DNA of 64,000 nt from Clostridium_AF sediminicola (GCF_050402865.1 NZ_BAABMF010000002.1:124001-188000), one strand, 5' to 3'. Numbered from the stretch's first letter, positions 15,825 to 24,892 are shown. Numbers and translations are program-made. Notes: a model not told the origin generated them from the sequence alone.

Positions 15825-16266
15825 AACTGAAATATGCAAAATTGATGCTTGTCATATTGATGAACTTGTAGATATTAACCATAATAGCTTTGAGCATCCT
15901 TGGAGTAGAGAGTCTTTTCTTAGCGAAGTTACCAATAAATTTGCTCACTACATTGGTATAAAAATAGATGACAAATTAGCTGGTTATATAGGAATATGGT
16001 TTATTATGGATGAAGCACATATTACAAATGTTGCCGTATATCCTTATTTCAGAAGAATGGGACTTGCCAATAAATTGCTTCAAGCCGCTCTAAGATTGTG
16101 CCACAAGCATGATATTGTTGCAATAACTTTAGAGGTGAGAGATAGCAATATTCCAGCTCGAAATCTTTATACTAAATTCGGATTCATTGAAGAAGGAATA
16201 CGAAAAAAATATTATGAAAACGGTGAAGATGCCATAATTATGTGGAAAAGAACCATTAACTTATAA
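15817..16266 (+). CDS. rimI: Ribosomal protein S18-alanine N-acetyltransferase RimI
   Basis: GNAT acetyltransferase of 149 residues. It shows the acceptor region HPWSRESFLSE, the acetyl-CoA pyrophosphate loop VYPYFRRMGLANKLLQ (Q/RxxGxG/A form) and VRDSNIPARNLYTKFGF, ending with the RKKYYENGEDAIIMWK typical of RimI. It is the last gene of the tsaE-tsaB-rimI operon and overlaps tsaB by 8 bases. RimI acetylates the N-terminus of ribosomal protein S18; this substrate is inferred from the family. Confidence 0.93.
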   Translation: MHKTEICKIDACHIDELVDINHNSFEHPWSRESFLSEVTNKFAHYIGIKIDDKLAGYIGIWFIMDEAHITNVAVYPYFRRMGLANKLLQAALRLCHKHDIVAITLEVRDSNIPARNLYTKFGFIEEGIRKKYYENGEDAIIMWKRTINL

Positions 16267-16290
16267 TATTTCGTTTCTCATGTGCAATTT

Positions 16291-16345
16291 AATTTATACA
16301 TGTCCGAAATATCAACATACCAATAATTTTAGACATGTATAAATT
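16291..16345. repeat. Hairpin repeat, possible diverged copy 3
   Basis: A perfect 14-bp stem, AATTTATACATGTC (16291-16304) with GACATGTATAAATT (16332-16345), encloses a 27-base loop. The loop edges (GTCCGAAAT... and ...ATTTTAGAC) resemble copy 2 at 27742-27839 only weakly. It lies between convergent rimI and fabG-like genes and may act as their terminator. Confidence 0.45.
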
Positions 16346-16443
16346 TTATCCAAATCTTTTACTACTGCCCTTTCAATTACAGCTTTTGCCGCAACACCTC
16401 CTTACTGCGCTAATTATGGCTACTTCTCTTAATCTATTCTCCA

Positions 16444-17184
16444 TTATAAAACAACACCACCATCAACACTAAGTACAGTACCAGTAATAAAACTTGCTTC
16501 ATCTGAAGCTAAGAATGAATATGCATTTGCAATATCTTCGGGGAATCCCAATCTTTTTAAAGGTGATTTTCCTTTCATTGAATCTAATACGTTTTCTGGC
16601 ATTTTATCAGTCATTGGCGTTAAAATAAATCCGGGAGCCACGGCATTTACTCTAATACCTTTTCTTCCAAGTTCTTTTGCCCAAGATTTTGTCATACCAA
16701 TAACTCCCCATTTAGTTGCAGCATAATTTGTTTGCCCAAAATTACCATAAATACCCACAACCGAAGACGCATTCAATATTACTCCACTTCCTTGTTCAGC
16801 CATAAATTTAGCTGCTGCTTGGCTACAGTTAAATACACCTTTAAGGTTTACACCTATTACTTTATCCCAGTCTTCTTCTTTCATTTTTAATAACTGAGCA
16901 TCTGCGGTAATCCCTGCATTATTAACTAAAATATCGATTTTCCCAAATCTATCTTTAACATCTTGAATCATCTTTTCTACAGCATCTCTATCAAGAACAT
17001 TTACAACTAATCCTAACGCTTCTCCACCAAGGGATTTTAACTCTTCCACCATTATGTTCACATCAATTTCATTAATATCACATACTACTACTTTTGCTCC
17101 TTCTTTTACGAATTTCTTTGCAGTTTCTGCACCTATTCCTCTACCTGATCCAGTAATAATAGCTACTTTACCATCTAGTCTCAT
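16444..17184 (-). CDS. SDR-family 3-oxoacyl reductase (FabG-like)
   Basis: Short-chain dehydrogenase of 246 residues. NAD(P) motif TGSGRGIGAETA at about 12-23, NNAGIT near 87, the catalytic Ser in LNASSVVGIYG (about 139), and YAATKWG with catalytic Tyr and Lys (about 152-156). The sequence is closest to FabG/PhaB-type 3-oxoacyl reductases. ATG 17184 follows GGGAGG by 7 bases; the in-frame ATG at 17197-17199 lies within the ribosome site. It is the last gene of the sigma-54 type operon that starts at 20804, so it probably reduces or oxidises a 3-keto or 3-hydroxyacyl-CoA made by that pathway. Confidence 0.86.
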   Translation of the reverse strand: MRLDGKVAIITGSGRGIGAETAKKFVKEGAKVVVCDINEIDVNIMVEELKSLGGEALGLVVNVLDRDAVEKMIQDVKDRFGKIDILVNNAGITADAQLLKMKEEDWDKVIGVNLKGVFNCSQAAAKFMAEQGSGVILNASSVVGIYGNFGQTNYAATKWGVIGMTKSWAKELGRKGIRVNAVAPGFILTPMTDKMPENVLDSMKGKSPLKRLGFPEDIANAYSFLASDEASFITGTVLSVDGGVVL

Positions 17185-17252
17185 TAAAAAACCTCCCATT
17201 AATTTCCCTCTAAAATTCTTATTAAAATAAAGTTTCTATATTTCAAATAAAT

Positions 17253-17552
17253 TTAACAAATAAAGTTTTTTTCAGCTTCTTTTTTCAATTCTTCTCTAAA
17301 TTCAGGATGTGCTATATTTATTAAGTTTTTAACTCTTTCTCTAATAGATCTTCCTCTCAATTCTGCAACACCATATTCTGTTACAACATAATCTACATCA
17401 TTTCTAGAAAGAGATACCCCTGTTCCAATGCTTAAAGCAGGCACTATAGTTGAAATAGTTCCTTTCATGGCTGTAGAATATAATGCTATTATTGATTTTG
17501 ATATGCTTCCCTTGTGGTAGAGGGTTAAAATAAGGTACTCTACTTTTTCATA
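17253..17552 (-). pseudogene. C-terminal remnant of an acetyl-CoA hydrolase/CoA-transferase
   Basis: The open frame yields SKSIIALYSTAMKG, STIVPALSIGTGVSLSRNDVDYV as separate conserved blocks, then TEYGVAELRGRSIRERVKNL and HPEFREELKKEA, the last 80-90 residues of the 4-hydroxybutyrate/acetyl-CoA transferase family. A normal member has about 430 residues, so the N-terminal four fifths including the catalytic Glu are missing. An in-frame stop lies at 17553-17555, right beside the KAS III stop at 17565. A deletion has evidently removed the rest. An independent short gene starting at ATG 17468 is unlikely to be functional. Confidence 0.82.
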
Positions 17553-17564
17553 CTAATCTTTTCC

Positions 17565-18590
17565 TTATTTTAATTTTAATTCTCCCCATAATATTGCAGT
17601 AGCAGCCCATGTATATCCTGTACCAGAACCTAACATTACCGTAAGATCTCCATCTTTTAGACGTCCTAACTTCTCTGCTTCTACTAAAGATATGTATGCA
17701 TCAGCAGATTGACAATGTCCATACTTTTCTAAAACGAAGGAGTTTTCTTCTGTTAAATGGACTCTTTCAAGTACCTTGTTTAGGATAGATTTTTTCATAA
17801 AAATAGACGCTAGGAAATTAATTTCATCTACTGTGTATCCACTTTTTTCAACTGCCTTTGTAATGACCTTACAAAAATTATCCAATGATATGGGATCAAG
17901 TCTTTCCTTCATGGATTTGGGGTCTTTAACGTCTAAATTTCTTAAATCATAATTCAGAGTTTCATAATTATAATAATTTTGTGAGCCTACTCCATAAACC
18001 CCAACATCCTCTGCAAATCCACCATCAGTTATCATATGGGTTGATAAAATCTGATTCTTTGTACAGCCCTTAACTAATAAGGCTCCAGATGCTCCATCTC
18101 CAAAATTGAACATAAATCTTGCTCTTTCATTTTTATAATCAATTAAATCAGTTTCTTTTGAAGAGGATATTAGCAGCACGTTATTTATATCAGAATTACT
18201 TAACATCATACTCTTTAAAACATTTAGTGACCACACACCTGCTGAACACAATGAGTGTATTTCGAAAGCATTGGCATTTTTTGCTCCTATCGCATTTTGT
18301 ACCTTGGCAGCCAAATTAAATAAATAGTAATCTTTATATTCACTACCACAATAAACAACGAGATCTAAATCCATAGGATCAAAATTCTCAAGCGTAATTT
18401 TAGCTGCCTTTATTGCCATATCTGAAACATGTTCATTAAGACCTGCTTTATGTTTTTCTATGATTCCAAATTTTTTTTCTATTATATCCTGTGGGATACC
18501 TGACTTATCTGCAATATATGCACTAGTTTGAGTTTCTTTTGGTACATATATCCCTATATTTTGTATTCCAACCACATTATTATTTATCAT
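17565..18590 (-). CDS. Beta-ketoacyl-ACP synthase III-like protein with altered active site
   Basis: Thiolase-fold protein of 341 residues. The nucleophile is kept: Cys115 in IHSLCSAGVWSLN. The place of the family's His-Gln-Ala-Asn motif reads INFLASIFMKKSIL (257-270) and the Asn-containing GN-T-S loop reads EKYGHCQSADAYI (288-300), so the second catalytic residue set differs from FabH. It therefore probably does not do standard decarboxylative condensation; acyl transfer or a different condensation is possible. The neighbours are an acyl-CoA ligase (16 bases upstream) and a FabG-like reductase. ATG 18590 follows GGAAGGAG. Confidence 0.82.
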   Translation of the reverse strand: MINNNVVGIQNIGIYVPKETQTSAYIADKSGIPQDIIEKKFGIIEKHKAGLNEHVSDMAIKAAKITLENFDPMDLDLVVYCGSEYKDYYLFNLAAKVQNAIGAKNANAFEIHSLCSAGVWSLNVLKSMMLSNSDINNVLLISSSKETDLIDYKNERARFMFNFGDGASGALLVKGCTKNQILSTHMITDGGFAEDVGVYGVGSQNYYNYETLNYDLRNLDVKDPKSMKERLDPISLDNFCKVITKAVEKSGYTVDEINFLASIFMKKSILNKVLERVHLTEENSFVLEKYGHCQSADAYISLVEAEKLGRLKDGDLTVMLGSGTGYTWAATAILWGELKLK

Positions 18591-18605
18591 ATCAGTTTCT
18601 CCTTC

Positions 18606-20168
18606 CTAGTCCTGTGCTTTTCCATAAAGTTTCATCACAGTTGCCGTTACAATTTTACCTACATTGTTCTTGGGAAGTTCTTCAATAATCTGTATATATT
18701 TAGGAATTTTATAATGTGCCAATTTACTTCTTAAATGATTTAATATTTCTTCTTTTGTAATTTTACTATCTGATTTTAAGACAATCACGGCCTTCCCCAC
18801 TTCTCCCCAATTTTCATCAGGTACACCAATGACACATACTTCATGAACTTCTTCAATATCATATAATACTCTCTCTATTTCTGGTGGAAAGACATTTTCG
18901 CCACCACTTATAAACATGTTTTTCTTTCTTCCAACGATATAATAAAATCCATCTTCATCTTTTTTCGCCATATCACCAGTATATACCCATCCATTTTTTA
19001 TGGTTTTTGCAGTTTCCTCCTCATTATTCCAATATCCTGAGAAAATCTGTGGCCCACTCCAAATTAGTTCTCCAGATTCATCTACTCCTACTTCTCTACC
19101 TTCATTGTCTACAATTTTTGCTTGTGTAAAGTACATAGGCTTACCAACAGACTGATATTTACGCTGCATTTGTTCAAATGTCATAAATTCTGCTGGAGCC
19201 GTAAGGTTATTAGGGCCTGCTTCCGTCATACCATAACCTAATACAAATCGAATTCCTCTTTCCCAGAATCTTTCCATAATATTGATTGGAGTAGGAGCAG
19301 CACCTGCCATTACCCATTTTACAGATGAAAAATCTGTTGTTTTAAATTCTGGTAAATTGATCATCATCCTAAAGATCGTAGCAGCTCCAAATATAAAGGT
19401 TGGTCTTTCATCATTTATAATTTTTAATGCTAATTGGGGATCAAATTGTTTATTGATGATAATCCTTCCACCTGCATGCAATATCGGCAATGTGAGCAAA
19501 TTCCATCCACCAGTATGAAATAGTGGAAGTAAAATGTGAGCACTATCACTATGGGATATTCCCCATGTCAATACTTCATTCATTGAGTTAAATAACATTG
19601 CTCTATGAGAAATCATTCCTCCCTTTGGTAAACCAGTTGTTCCTCCAGTATGGATAATCATATGAATATCCTCTAAATCCAGATCTGTACAATATCTCTC
19701 AACATTATTTTCATAGTCAAGTACTTCCTCATAATGTAGGTCATTATTTTCTGGTTTTCCATTTGATAAAACAATATATTGATTAATATCTACTCTTTTC
19801 TTTAAGTCTTCTATAATATATTTAAAGCTTTCTTCATAAAATAAAATTTTGGGAGTCTCATTTTTTATTAGTTGTTCTAATTCATCAACAGATAATCGTG
19901 CATTATATGGTACAAGAATTGCACCTACCTTAGCAGTAGCATAATATGCATCAAACAATTCTATACCGTTTCTGGAAATAAACGACACCCTATCCCCTTT
20001 TTTTATACCTAGTTTTTCAGCCATATAATTAGCTACAATATTTGATCTATTATCCAAATCTCCATAAGTATAATGCATATGATTATCCATATCATAAATC
20101 GCTTCTTTTTCTGATGATATCCTTGACCTAAAATAAGAATAATTTCCTATCCATCCAGTATTTTTCAT
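18606..20168 (-). CDS. AMP-forming acyl-CoA synthetase
   Basis: Adenylate-forming ligase of 520 residues that activates a carboxylic acid with ATP and CoA. The phosphate loop HTGGTTGLPKG is at 173-183, GYGMTEAGPN at about 325, YTGDMAKKDEDG and GRKKNMFISGGENVFPPEIE at the hinge, and the catalytic Lys in LPKNNVGKI near 505. The sequence is like medium/long-chain acyl-CoA or 4-coumarate-CoA ligases. It lies between a flavodoxin-like gene and KAS III in one operon and faces a symporter operon sharing the same type of upstream activator sites. The acid used is unknown. Confidence 0.92.
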   Translation of the reverse strand: MKNTGWIGNYSYFRSRISSEKEAIYDMDNHMHYTYGDLDNRSNIVANYMAEKLGIKKGDRVSFISRNGIELFDAYYATAKVGAILVPYNARLSVDELEQLIKNETPKILFYEESFKYIIEDLKKRVDINQYIVLSNGKPENNDLHYEEVLDYENNVERYCTDLDLEDIHMIIHTGGTTGLPKGGMISHRAMLFNSMNEVLTWGISHSDSAHILLPLFHTGGWNLLTLPILHAGGRIIINKQFDPQLALKIINDERPTFIFGAATIFRMMINLPEFKTTDFSSVKWVMAGAAPTPINIMERFWERGIRFVLGYGMTEAGPNNLTAPAEFMTFEQMQRKYQSVGKPMYFTQAKIVDNEGREVGVDESGELIWSGPQIFSGYWNNEEETAKTIKNGWVYTGDMAKKDEDGFYYIVGRKKNMFISGGENVFPPEIERVLYDIEEVHEVCVIGVPDENWGEVGKAVIVLKSDSKITKEEILNHLRSKLAHYKIPKYIQIIEELPKNNVGKIVTATVMKLYGKAQD

Positions 20169-20189
20169 TTAAATTCCCCCTTTTATAAA

Positions 20190-20804
20190 TTATTTCTTTA
20201 ATCGCTTAATCACATGGGCAATATTATCCCCTAAATGCTCCATAATTCCTATTCCTTCCATATCTTTATCAGCATCTATGTTCCCACCTTTTCCAGCAAC
20301 GCCTACATTCCAATAATGAGACCCTACTACAATACAGTCATTTACTGTAGCCCACAATAGTAGCTGTGCAAAGGTGAAATTTTGTCCAGCTCTTCTTGCC
20401 ACTGTTATTGGTGCAACAATCTTACCTGAAAAAGCAGTACCATTCCATTCATAACTATCTGATTCATTCTTCATTTCATTAGATACCCATCGCCCAAGAA
20501 AACCCGCTCTATCTAATAATGCCTTTAATTTAGGTGTAATAGATGAATGATAGACTGGCGATCCCAATATAATTCCATCTGCTTCTATCATTTTTTTAAA
20601 CACTTCTTGAAAATCATCTTTTATTCTACATTCCTTCTTCTTTGTGCAGGAATAACATCCACTACACTCATTGATTTTCTTATCTTTAAGTCTTATTAAC
20701 TCAACGCTAATTCCTTTGTTTTCTAATTGTTGCAATGCTGCTTTAATAAAAAATTCTGTGTTTCCTTCTTCTCTAGGACTACCTGAAATACCAATAACTC
20801 TCAT
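20190..20804 (-). CDS. Flavodoxin-like NAD(P)H-dependent FMN reductase / iron-sulfur flavoprotein
   Basis: The protein has 204 residues. FMN phosphate loop ISGSPREEGNT at 5-15, a cysteine motif CSGCYSCTKKKEC at about 47-59 that could hold an iron-sulfur cluster as in clostridial iron-sulfur flavoproteins, and the flavin-binding GSPVYHSSITPKLKALLDR. ATG 20804 follows AAAGGGGGAG. It is the first gene after the sigma-54 promoter, so it heads an operon with acyl-CoA ligase and KAS III. A role as electron carrier for acyl-CoA oxidation or reduction is an inference. Confidence 0.85.
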   Translation of the reverse strand: MRVIGISGSPREEGNTEFFIKAALQQLENKGISVELIRLKDKKINECSGCYSCTKKKECRIKDDFQEVFKKMIEADGIILGSPVYHSSITPKLKALLDRAGFLGRWVSNEMKNESDSYEWNGTAFSGKIVAPITVARRAGQNFTFAQLLLWATVNDCIVVGSHYWNVGVAGKGGNIDADKDMEGIGIMEHLGDNIAHVIKRLKK

Positions 20805-20938
20805 CTTTTCTCCCCCTTTGTAGATTTAGAAAAATTTTAAAATGACTTCATGTCAAAGTTTTGAGACATGAACACTAAGACTAAAAAATCAACTAGGAAC
20901 TCACTGAAGTATACTAAAACTTCCCCCTTACTTTTTAA

Positions 20939-20953
20939 GCATTAATCATGCCA
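20939..20953 (-). promoter_or_regulatory. Sigma-54 (-24/-12) promoter of the flavodoxin/acyl-CoA ligase operon
   Basis: Minus strand reads TGGCAT, 5 bases, ATGCT, close to the consensus TGGCAC-N5-TTGCA with GG and GC in register (GC at 20939-20940). A transcript starting near 20927 would have a 120-base leader. A sigma-54 activator gene begins 330 bp away on the other strand. Confidence 0.7.
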
Positions 20954-21099
20954 CTTTTCATAGTTGTACTAAAAAATAATATTCTTTATACTAAGGTGTA
21001 CCTGGCTTAAATAGCATATTTATTAAATGACTTCACTATATGTGGGGAATATTTTATTAAGTTTAATTTTTAAAACCAACTTCTCCAATTATCTATGTT

Positions 21100-21203
21100 G
21101 TAACAATTGGTTACTCTTCAGAAGACTTCCTTTCAAAACAAAAGCATAAATCTTATCTTAAAGAATAATATATTTAATTGTTACAATTATCACAAATGTT
21201 ACA
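21100..21203. promoter_or_regulatory. Upstream activator sites for the sigma-54 activator
   Basis: The dyad GTAACAATTGGTTAC is at 21100-21114, and two TGTTACA half-sites at 21179-21185 and 21197-21203 are 18 bp apart. The same TGTTACA pair with 18-bp phasing occurs at 25035-25074. They lie 150-260 bp upstream of the -24/-12 promoter at 20939, the usual distance for enhancer-like sites. Binding by the adjacent activator is inferred. Confidence 0.6.
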
Positions 21204-21241
21204 TTGGTTGCATTATTTACATTTAATTGGGATTAAGTTTG

Positions 21242-21250
21242 TGATATAAT
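21242..21250 (+). promoter_or_regulatory. Extended -10 promoter of the sigma-54 activator gene
   Basis: TGATATAAT is an extended -10 box (TG-N-TATAAT) 34 bases before the ATG. No good -35 is seen. The upstream TGTTACA sites at 21179-21203 are within 65 bases, so the activator may control its own gene. Confidence 0.5.
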
Positions 21251-21283
21251 TAAGGAAATTAACTAAGTTTCGGAGGTGATTGG

Positions 21284-22714
21284 ATGTATGAATTTAATTA
21301 TGAAAATAGTATTGATAAATTTTTCAAAAGCATTCCATCTTCCTTATTTAATAAACTTCCCCTGCCAATAAATTTTGTTGATGCCAATTGTAGAGTTATT
21401 GTAATGAATCAAGCTTTTTTAAACTACCTAGATATACCTTTATCAGATGTAGTAGGTAAGCATCTTTCGGAAATCGATCATACAACTCGGCTTCCAACAA
21501 TCCTTAAAACTGGAATATCAGAAATAGGACATAATCATAAGTTTGCAAATGGAAAGGAATCTATTGTTGATAGAATTGCTATTTTTGATGGTGATAAAGT
21601 TATAGGTGGAGCTGGAATAATAGTTTTAGATAATATTGAAACACTATCAAGCTCTAATAATATTAGGAATTCTATAATCAGTTCTATAAATCCAATAAAC
21701 AATAGTAACAAGATTAAAACCAACTCTAGCTTCAGTGCAAAATACTCATTTGATGATATAATTACTCATTCTTCACTGATAAAAAACTTGAAAACTAGGG
21801 CACAAGCCTTTGCTCAAACAGACTTACCAGTATTGATAATTGGCGAAAGTGGTGTTGGTAAGGAACTATTTGCCCATTCTATTCACAATTATAGCAAGAG
21901 AATGACTAAGCCCTTTGTAAGCATTAATTGCGCTGCCATACCAGAAACTTTACTTGAGTCAGAGCTCTTTGGTTATGAAGGTGGTTCATTTACTGGGGCT
22001 AATAAATCTGGGAAAGTAGGAAAATTCGAATTAGCTCAGGGAGGAACAATATTTTTGGATGAGATTGGTGACTTACCTATCAATATGCAGTCTAAACTTT
22101 TAAGGACCCTACAAGAAAACCAAATTCAGAAGATTGGTAGCAACAAATCCATTAATGTTGACGTAAGAATTATTGCAGCAACAAACCATGATCTAGTAAA
22201 AAAAGTAGATGAAAAGAAGTTTAGAGCTGACTTGTACTATAGACTAAATGTATTAAATTTAAACATACCTTCACTCCGTGAAAGACCTGAAGATATTCCA
22301 CTTTTATTGGAAAATTTCAGAACTTTATTTTATCAAGAGTATGAAATCCATAAAGAATTCTCTAATGAAGTTATATCAATATTAACTAATTATAATTGGC
22401 CTGGAAATGTTAGAGAGTTAAAAAACATTGTCTATCGCCTAATGGTTATTGCTTCTGGAGATAAGGTTTTAAAATCTTCAATACCTAATAATATATTGGA
22501 AAGTAACCTTAAAAATATTGCAAGCTCATATAATTCCTCTGATTTATTGTCTAAGAATGGCTCTTTAAATAATATCTTAAAAGAAATCGAACTTAAGATA
22601 ATTAAAGACACCTTAGAAATGTGTAATTATAATAAGTCAAAGGCGGCTGAAATGCTAAGTATAAAAAGAATGACACTTTATAGAAAGCTTAAAAACTGTG
22701 AATCTGAAAGTTAA
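21284..22714 (+). CDS. Sigma-54-dependent transcriptional activator with PAS domain
   Basis: Enhancer-binding protein of 476 residues. A PAS sensor domain (about 22-115) starts LPLPINFVDANCRVIVMNQA. The AAA+ domain (about 155-395) has Walker A GESGVGKE (187-194), Walker B FLDEIGD (257-263) and arginine-rich LRERPEDIPLL. The loop that touches sigma-54 reads GSFTGA (234-239) instead of GAFTGA. A Fis-type helix-turn-helix, YNKSKAAEMLSIKRMTLYRKL, ends the protein in two overlapping halves. ATG 21284 follows GGAGGTGAT. It lies between two minus-strand operons, each with a -24/-12 promoter and TGTTACA sites, so it very probably activates both. Confidence 0.95.
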   Translation: MYEFNYENSIDKFFKSIPSSLFNKLPLPINFVDANCRVIVMNQAFLNYLDIPLSDVVGKHLSEIDHTTRLPTILKTGISEIGHNHKFANGKESIVDRIAIFDGDKVIGGAGIIVLDNIETLSSSNNIRNSIISSINPINNSNKIKTNSSFSAKYSFDDIITHSSLIKNLKTRAQAFAQTDLPVLIIGESGVGKELFAHSIHNYSKRMTKPFVSINCAAIPETLLESELFGYEGGSFTGANKSGKVGKFELAQGGTIFLDEIGDLPINMQSKLLRTLQENQIQKIGSNKSINVDVRIIAATNHDLVKKVDEKKFRADLYYRLNVLNLNIPSLRERPEDIPLLLENFRTLFYQEYEIHKEFSNEVISILTNYNWPGNVRELKNIVYRLMVIASGDKVLKSSIPNNILESNLKNIASSYNSSDLLSKNGSLNNILKEIELKIIKDTLEMCNYNKSKAAEMLSIKRMTLYRKLKNCESES

Positions 22715-22719
22715 ATAAT

Positions 22720-22779
22720 AGCTGATAAGAAAAGCCCAATTTTACCACGAAAGCATAAATTGGGCTTTTCTTATCAGCT
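22720..22779. terminator. Long bidirectional terminator
   Basis: Arms of 22 bases (22720-22742 and 22758-22779) flank a 15-base loop. The stem includes AAAAGCCCAATTT and its complement. It separates the convergent activator and symporter genes. Confidence 0.85.
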
Positions 22780-22839
22780 TACGATTTAAAATTTTGGAGA
22801 AAAAGCCCCATATGATGAGGCTTAAACTATTATAAAACT

Positions 22840-24366
22840 CTATAAATCTATTACAGCCTCAACTTTCTTATCAAGCTCATCACCTGTAGCTCCTTTAGTA
22901 AATAACGAAACAACCACTGTTACTACCAATGCAGCACAGATTACGTTAACATACCAAGGCAAACCACCAGGCCATTTAAATCCATTTCTATTTAGAACAA
23001 GAGCAGTAACATTAAGTACTAAAGCAGTTATCAAACCTGAAAATACTCCTTGACTGCTTGCTTTTTTCCATAACAACCCTGTTATAAAAACTGGGAAAGT
23101 AGCTGACATTAATGTACCCCATCCAAATGTACCTAATATAGCCACAGCTTCTCCACTTGTTAATGCAAACATTATAGCAAATATACCTATTATAAAAGTA
23201 GTAACTCTTGAAACTTTCAGTTGCTTTTTAGCGTCTAATTCTTTACCCAGAGCACTTGGTAAATCCCTTGAAATGATATTAGATGATAGAGTTAAAAACA
23301 TACTAGCTGTGGACATTGATGCTGCAAGTATTGCCGTATATACAAATAATTGAGCATATACTCCAACATGGTCAGCAACAGCAAATATTGCCTTATCTCC
23401 CTTTAATAATGGAGGAATACTTCCCTTACCAACAAGATAAAGGGCTGCATATGCCATTGTTACTGCAAATAGACCCACAATCATATGTCCTATCGCTGCA
23501 TATAATCCCAGTTTTGGCATATCCTTTGGATTCTTCAATGCATACATTCTTGTTAATACTTGGGGCTGTCCCATTGTTCCAAGGATAGGGATGAACATCC
23601 ATGTCATAGCAATTGAACCCGGAAGTATTCCCCAAGCATCTAGCATACCCGGACTAAATGCTTTGGTAACCTCTTGTCCATCAACATTTGCTGTAATATT
23701 TCCTGCGTTTGAAACAACTTCAACAACATTTTGGAATCCTCCAGTAATTGAGAAGAAGGCTATAATCATAATTATTCCGGCCACTACCATTACCAATCCT
23801 TGGAAAGCCTGTGTGAGAACTCCACCCACCTCTCCACTTATAGCTGTGTATATTGTAAGAATACCGAAGATGCAAAAGCCTGCCAACATTGGACTCCATC
23901 CTAGCAAATGAGCAAACAATGTTGATACAGCACTTATTTGAGACGCTAAATATGCTATCGCACCCAAGAAAAGCACTACAGATAATGTGGCCTTAATGCC
24001 TCTGTGCCTATTAAATCTTAGGTCAGATATATCCCCTAAACTTGCTATTGGACCTACTTCTGCCATTGCTCTGATTTTTTTACCAATTGCTAAGTAAGCC
24101 ATTGCAAATGCTGACGATGATAACATCCATAACCCCATGGTATTACCAAATGAATAAATAATACCTGGAACACCAACTATTGCAAATGCACTTGCAACTG
24201 CTGCTATGGTAGATAAACTAACAGTTAATGGGCCAAAAAGTGCTGTGCCCCCAAAAAAAGATTGAGCATCAGAAGCTTTTTTCTTTGCAGCCCATCCTAT
24301 TAAGAAAGACACTACAATCATTCCAACAGAAAAGAACATTATCAAATACTTAACTCCACTGGTCAT
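22840..24366 (-). CDS. Sodium:solute symporter (SSS family)
   Basis: Integral membrane protein of 508 residues with about 13 hydrophobic helices. It starts with a membrane segment (LIMFFSVGMIVVSFLIGW), then KKKASDAQSFFGG, a hallmark of the SSS family, and later GEVGGVLTQAFQGLVM and STASMFLTLSSNIISRDL, which resemble the sodium-binding helices of acetate, pantothenate and proline carriers. ATG 24366 directly abuts the TAG of the small membrane gene upstream. A monocarboxylate is a reasonable substrate since the co-regulated operon encodes an acyl-CoA ligase; this is inference. Confidence 0.92.
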   Translation of the reverse strand: MTSGVKYLIMFFSVGMIVVSFLIGWAAKKKASDAQSFFGGTALFGPLTVSLSTIAAVASAFAIVGVPGIIYSFGNTMGLWMLSSSAFAMAYLAIGKKIRAMAEVGPIASLGDISDLRFNRHRGIKATLSVVLFLGAIAYLASQISAVSTLFAHLLGWSPMLAGFCIFGILTIYTAISGEVGGVLTQAFQGLVMVVAGIIMIIAFFSITGGFQNVVEVVSNAGNITANVDGQEVTKAFSPGMLDAWGILPGSIAMTWMFIPILGTMGQPQVLTRMYALKNPKDMPKLGLYAAIGHMIVGLFAVTMAYAALYLVGKGSIPPLLKGDKAIFAVADHVGVYAQLFVYTAILAASMSTASMFLTLSSNIISRDLPSALGKELDAKKQLKVSRVTTFIIGIFAIMFALTSGEAVAILGTFGWGTLMSATFPVFITGLLWKKASSQGVFSGLITALVLNVTALVLNRNGFKWPGGLPWYVNVICAALVVTVVVSLFTKGATGDELDKKVEAVIDL

Positions 24367-24819
24367 CTAACTTTCCTCCTTTGAACTATTAATTGATTGA
24401 ATTTTCTTTTTAAAATTATTCCAATCTTCATCGGATAGCCAACTATCAGAAAAGAAATAAAATCCTACTGTCAGTGTAAGTACTCCACCAATCCAATATG
24501 TTAAAATTATAAAAGAAAAAGAAGGATGAAGACCCAATATTGTGAAACTAGGCATTTTACCAGCAAAAACTTCTGCATAATATTTTGAAAAATAAAAGCC
24601 TACACTCCATAAAACTGCCCATGACAATAATGGATACAAAAACAATTTTTTATTTAGCTTTCCTTCCTTAGATGCACCTAACATCATATAAAGCAACATT
24701 AAAATAACACTAGAAATCATACCAATAAACCAAGTACCCACCCATCCACTAATAGTAATAAATACCCAAAGAGATGTAATAACTAAAAAAATACCTGTTC
24801 TTTTATCACCTATTTTCAT
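24367..24819 (-). CDS. Small four-helix membrane protein, symporter partner
   Basis: The protein has 150 residues with four hydrophobic segments (about 10-28, 30-47, 60-78 and 96-122) and a charged C-terminal tail, SDEDWNNFKKKIQ. It lies directly before the symporter gene with no gap. Small membrane proteins of this kind often accompany SSS transporters, as with DUF485/DUF997-type partners, though I cannot place it in a named family. ATG 24819 follows AAAAGGAGGAG. It is the first gene after the -24/-12 promoter at 24893-24907. Confidence 0.75.
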   Translation of the reverse strand: MKIGDKRTGIFLVITSLWVFITISGWVGTWFIGMISSVILMLLYMMLGASKEGKLNKKLFLYPLLSWAVLWSVGFYFSKYYAEVFAGKMPSFTILGLHPSFSFIILTYWIGGVLTLTVGFYFFSDSWLSDEDWNNFKKKIQSINSSKEES

Positions 24820-24892
24820 AATACTCCTCCTTTTGATTTTATTATTACAAAAGCTATCCTCCTTTCACATAAATCTATACAATACATTGGTA

